Shown: piece after piece, positions 42,619 to 43,690 of the stretch
How the letters are laid out: the number at the start of each line of letters is the position of its first letter
Numbering within the stretch: position 1 is the stretch's first letter
From: Xanthobacteraceae bacterium
GTDB taxonomy: Bacteria; Pseudomonadota; Alphaproteobacteria; Rhizobiales; Xanthobacteraceae
Assembly: GCA_030037645.1 (NCBI GenBank)
Contig: JASHQI010000258.1
Span: 1 to 43,690 of the forward strand
Length of the DNA stretch: 43,690 nt
Direction: 5' to 3'
Program-made: the position numbers and the translations under genes
The notes under the pieces: model-generated
The model's input: the letters and a program-made list of their open reading frames with translations, nothing else
The model's database searches: none
Told to the model about the DNA's origin: nothing

Positions 42619-42995
42619 CGCCCGTCAACTGGCGTGCGCTGGTCGACGAAGCAATCCGCCGGCGCAAGGCGGAGAAGCTCACTCAGCGCGAGCATGCGGC
42701 GCTGGCGAGCGTCAGCGTTCCGACCATCGTGTCGTTCGATCGCGGCGAGGAAAGCCTCACGCTCGCCAAGGCCTTTGCCATACTGCGCGTTGTCGGTTTG
42801 CTCGATGACGGCGAACGCAAGGAGGGCGCGCAAGGCGCTTTCGTGCAGGAGGCCTTCACACGCTGGCGTGAGGTCACCAAAAGCCTGCCGGAAGACTCGG
42901 CGGGTCGCTTCCGCGACGGCTGGTACCGCATCGATTATGCGCTTGACGGCGATCTGATCGACTACGAGCTGGCCGAGAAAACACCTTTTCTCTAA
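42594..42995 (+). CDS. HTH protein overlapping the hipA remnant
   Basis: A 133-residue protein. Residues about 15-70 look like a helix-turn-helix of the XRE kind (KLTQREHAALASVSVPTIVSFDRGEESLTLAKAFAILRVVGL). The second half (AFVQEAFTRWREVTKSLPEDSAGRFRDGWYRIDYALDGDLIDY) is of no family I recognise. The start overlaps the hipA end by 25 bp, as expected for a toxin-antitoxin operon, but HipB is normally encoded before hipA and is shorter. It may be the intact antitoxin-like partner of the broken kinase. Confidence 0.65.
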   Translation: MPADSGRITPVNWRALVDEAIRRRKAEKLTQREHAALASVSVPTIVSFDRGEESLTLAKAFAILRVVGLLDDGERKEGAQGAFVQEAFTRWREVTKSLPEDSAGRFRDGWYRIDYALDGDLIDYELAEKTPFL

Positions 42996-43006
42996 TTATT
43001 TCAATT

Positions 43007-43092
43007 TGGTGGGGGAGGTAGGACTCGAACCTACGAAGGCGTCAGCCAGCGGATTTACAGTCCGCCCCCTTTGCCGCTCGGGACACTCCCCC
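43007..43092 (-). tRNA. tRNA-Tyr: tRNA-Tyr (anticodon GTA)
   Basis: Read on the minus strand, it begins GGGGGAGTGTCCCGAGCGG. The acceptor arm GGGGGAG pairs with CTCCCCC, followed by discriminator A and an encoded CCA. The anticodon arm GGACTGTAAATCC holds GTA. A long variable arm (TGGCTGACGCC region) and the T-arm GTAGGTTCGAGTCCTAC follow. The large variable arm is usual for bacterial tRNA-Tyr. tRNA genes are favoured integration sites, and broken integrase and hipA pieces lie just to its left. Confidence 0.92.
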
Positions 43093-43219
43093 GCACCAAT
43101 TCGGCGGGCGCAACAGCCGGCGGCGCGGCCCGCCGGCGCTATATGGTTGGACGCCTGCGCCTAGTCAATCGAAATTGGACCAAATTGCCAAGGTCGGCGC
43201 CGCGTGACAGAACCGGGCC

Positions 43220-43690
43220 ATGCGTGTCGGCGACTGGCATTCGAAGGCGCGCTCGCGGCGCGCTCGCGCTCCGCGGCGCGAGCTGCGCCAAAGACGGCGG
43301 GATGACACCGTCATCCTTTATGGCTGGCACACCGTGACAGCGGCACTGGCCAATCCGGCACGCCGAATTCGCAAGCTGATGGCGACTGAGAATGCCGCGC
43401 GGCGTCTTGCCGAGGCCGGAATCGCGTTGCGCGTTGCTCCGGAACTGGTACGGCCCGATGCCCTGGCGGCGCGTCTGACGCCCGATGCCGTGCACCAGGG
43501 GCTGATCGCCGAGGCCGATCCCCCGCCCTCGCCTGCCATCGAGGATGTGGCCGGCTCAGGGATCGTGCTGGTGCTTGACCAGATCACTGATCCACACAAT
43601 GTCGGCGCTATACTGCGTACCGCCGCGGCGTTTGCCGTGACGGCCATCGTCACCACCGCACGCCATAGCCCGGAGGCGACCGGCGTGCTC
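43220..43690 (+). CDS. rlmB: TrmH/RlmB-family RNA 2'-O-methyltransferase (5' part only)
   Basis: The first 157 codons are in the window; the gene runs off the right edge. A basic N-terminal tail (MRVGDWHSKARSRRARAPRR) leads to the substrate-binding part ILYGWHTVTAALANPARRIRKLMATENAARRL, and then to the SpoU-type methylase start IVLVLDQITDPHNVGAILRTAAAF, which includes the catalytic Arg. This layout is that of the enzyme that methylates G2251 of 23S rRNA (RlmB) or the related TrmH. The ATG at 43220 follows a stop at 43205-43207 in frame. It is divergent from tRNA-Tyr, a pairing that fits chromosomal backbone. Confidence 0.82.
   Translation, partial: MRVGDWHSKARSRRARAPRRELRQRRRDDTVILYGWHTVTAALANPARRIRKLMATENAARRLAEAGIALRVAPELVRPDALAARLTPDAVHQGLIAEADPPPSPAIEDVAGSGIVLVLDQITDPHNVGAILRTAAAFAVTAIVTTARHSPEATGVL

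Noticed and set aside
42199-42995. Working HipBA toxin-antitoxin system
   Set aside because: The kinase lacks its N-terminal half and has no start consistent with a complete protein; only the HTH gene is intact.
1-43690. CRISPR array or riboswitch
   Set aside because: No series of regularly spaced direct repeats was seen, and no leader matched a riboswitch that I could recognise.

Overview
The window reads as a chromosome segment of an alphaproteobacterium of the Hyphomicrobiales, most like the Bradyrhizobium/Rhodopseudomonas group. The signs are an LdtR-type MarR regulator beside an L,D-transpeptidase, GC-rich coding sequence, intergenic palindromic repeats of the type common in that group, and many solute-binding-protein operons. 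This placement comes from recognised families, not from a database search.

Layout. Positions 1 to about 5020 look like chromosomal backbone: the 5' end of a TrpB2-type tryptophan synthase gene, a palindromic repeat, a cupin gene, a signal-less solute-binding-like protein, the ldtR / L,D-transpeptidase pair, and a response regulator that looks like the 3' remnant of a hybrid kinase. A tyrosine integrase starts at 5056. At the right end, 41.7-43.0 kb holds a ribbon-helix-helix gene, a truncated integrase fused to a truncated hipA, and a small HTH gene. Then come tRNA-Tyr and the start of an RlmB/TrmH-type RNA methyltransferase, which look like backbone again. The roughly 36 kb between the two integrase sequences therefore looks like an acquired genomic island.

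The island is mostly a catabolic gene set: a TctC binding protein, a flavoprotein reductase and a 4,5-dihydroxyphthalate-decarboxylase-like protein (7.7-11.4 kb); an enamidase-like amidohydrolase, a PF06684 protein and a UbiD decarboxylase (13.4-16.5 kb); CoxD/CoxE maturation factors (16.8-18.9 kb); an ABC importer co-transcribed with a three-subunit molybdenum hydroxylase (19.1-25.5 kb); an isochorismatase-fold amidase, a nitrilase-fold amidase and a second ABC importer (25.6-30.0 kb); a MarR regulator (30.2 kb); a second decarboxylase-like protein/TctC pair, a fused TctA-TctB permease and a second UbiD (30.8-36.6 kb); and a quinone oxidoreductase, a family III CoA-transferase, a MaoC/FAS1-like hydratase and an IclR regulator (37.1-41.4 kb).

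Working together these suggest import, ring hydroxylation, prenyl-FMN-dependent decarboxylation, ring reduction, cyclic-amide opening and amide hydrolysis, then CoA-linked breakdown of an N-heteroaromatic carboxylic acid. The set resembles nicotinate catabolism in its enamidase, maleamate-amidase-like and Mo-hydroxylase parts, but the combination with two UbiDs and two decarboxylase-like proteins is not one I recognise. The substrate cannot be read from the sequence. A recurring near-AAATAGCTAAGTTA motif lies in six intergenic regions of the island and may be the operator of a local regulon, plausibly run by the MarR protein at 30.2 kb.
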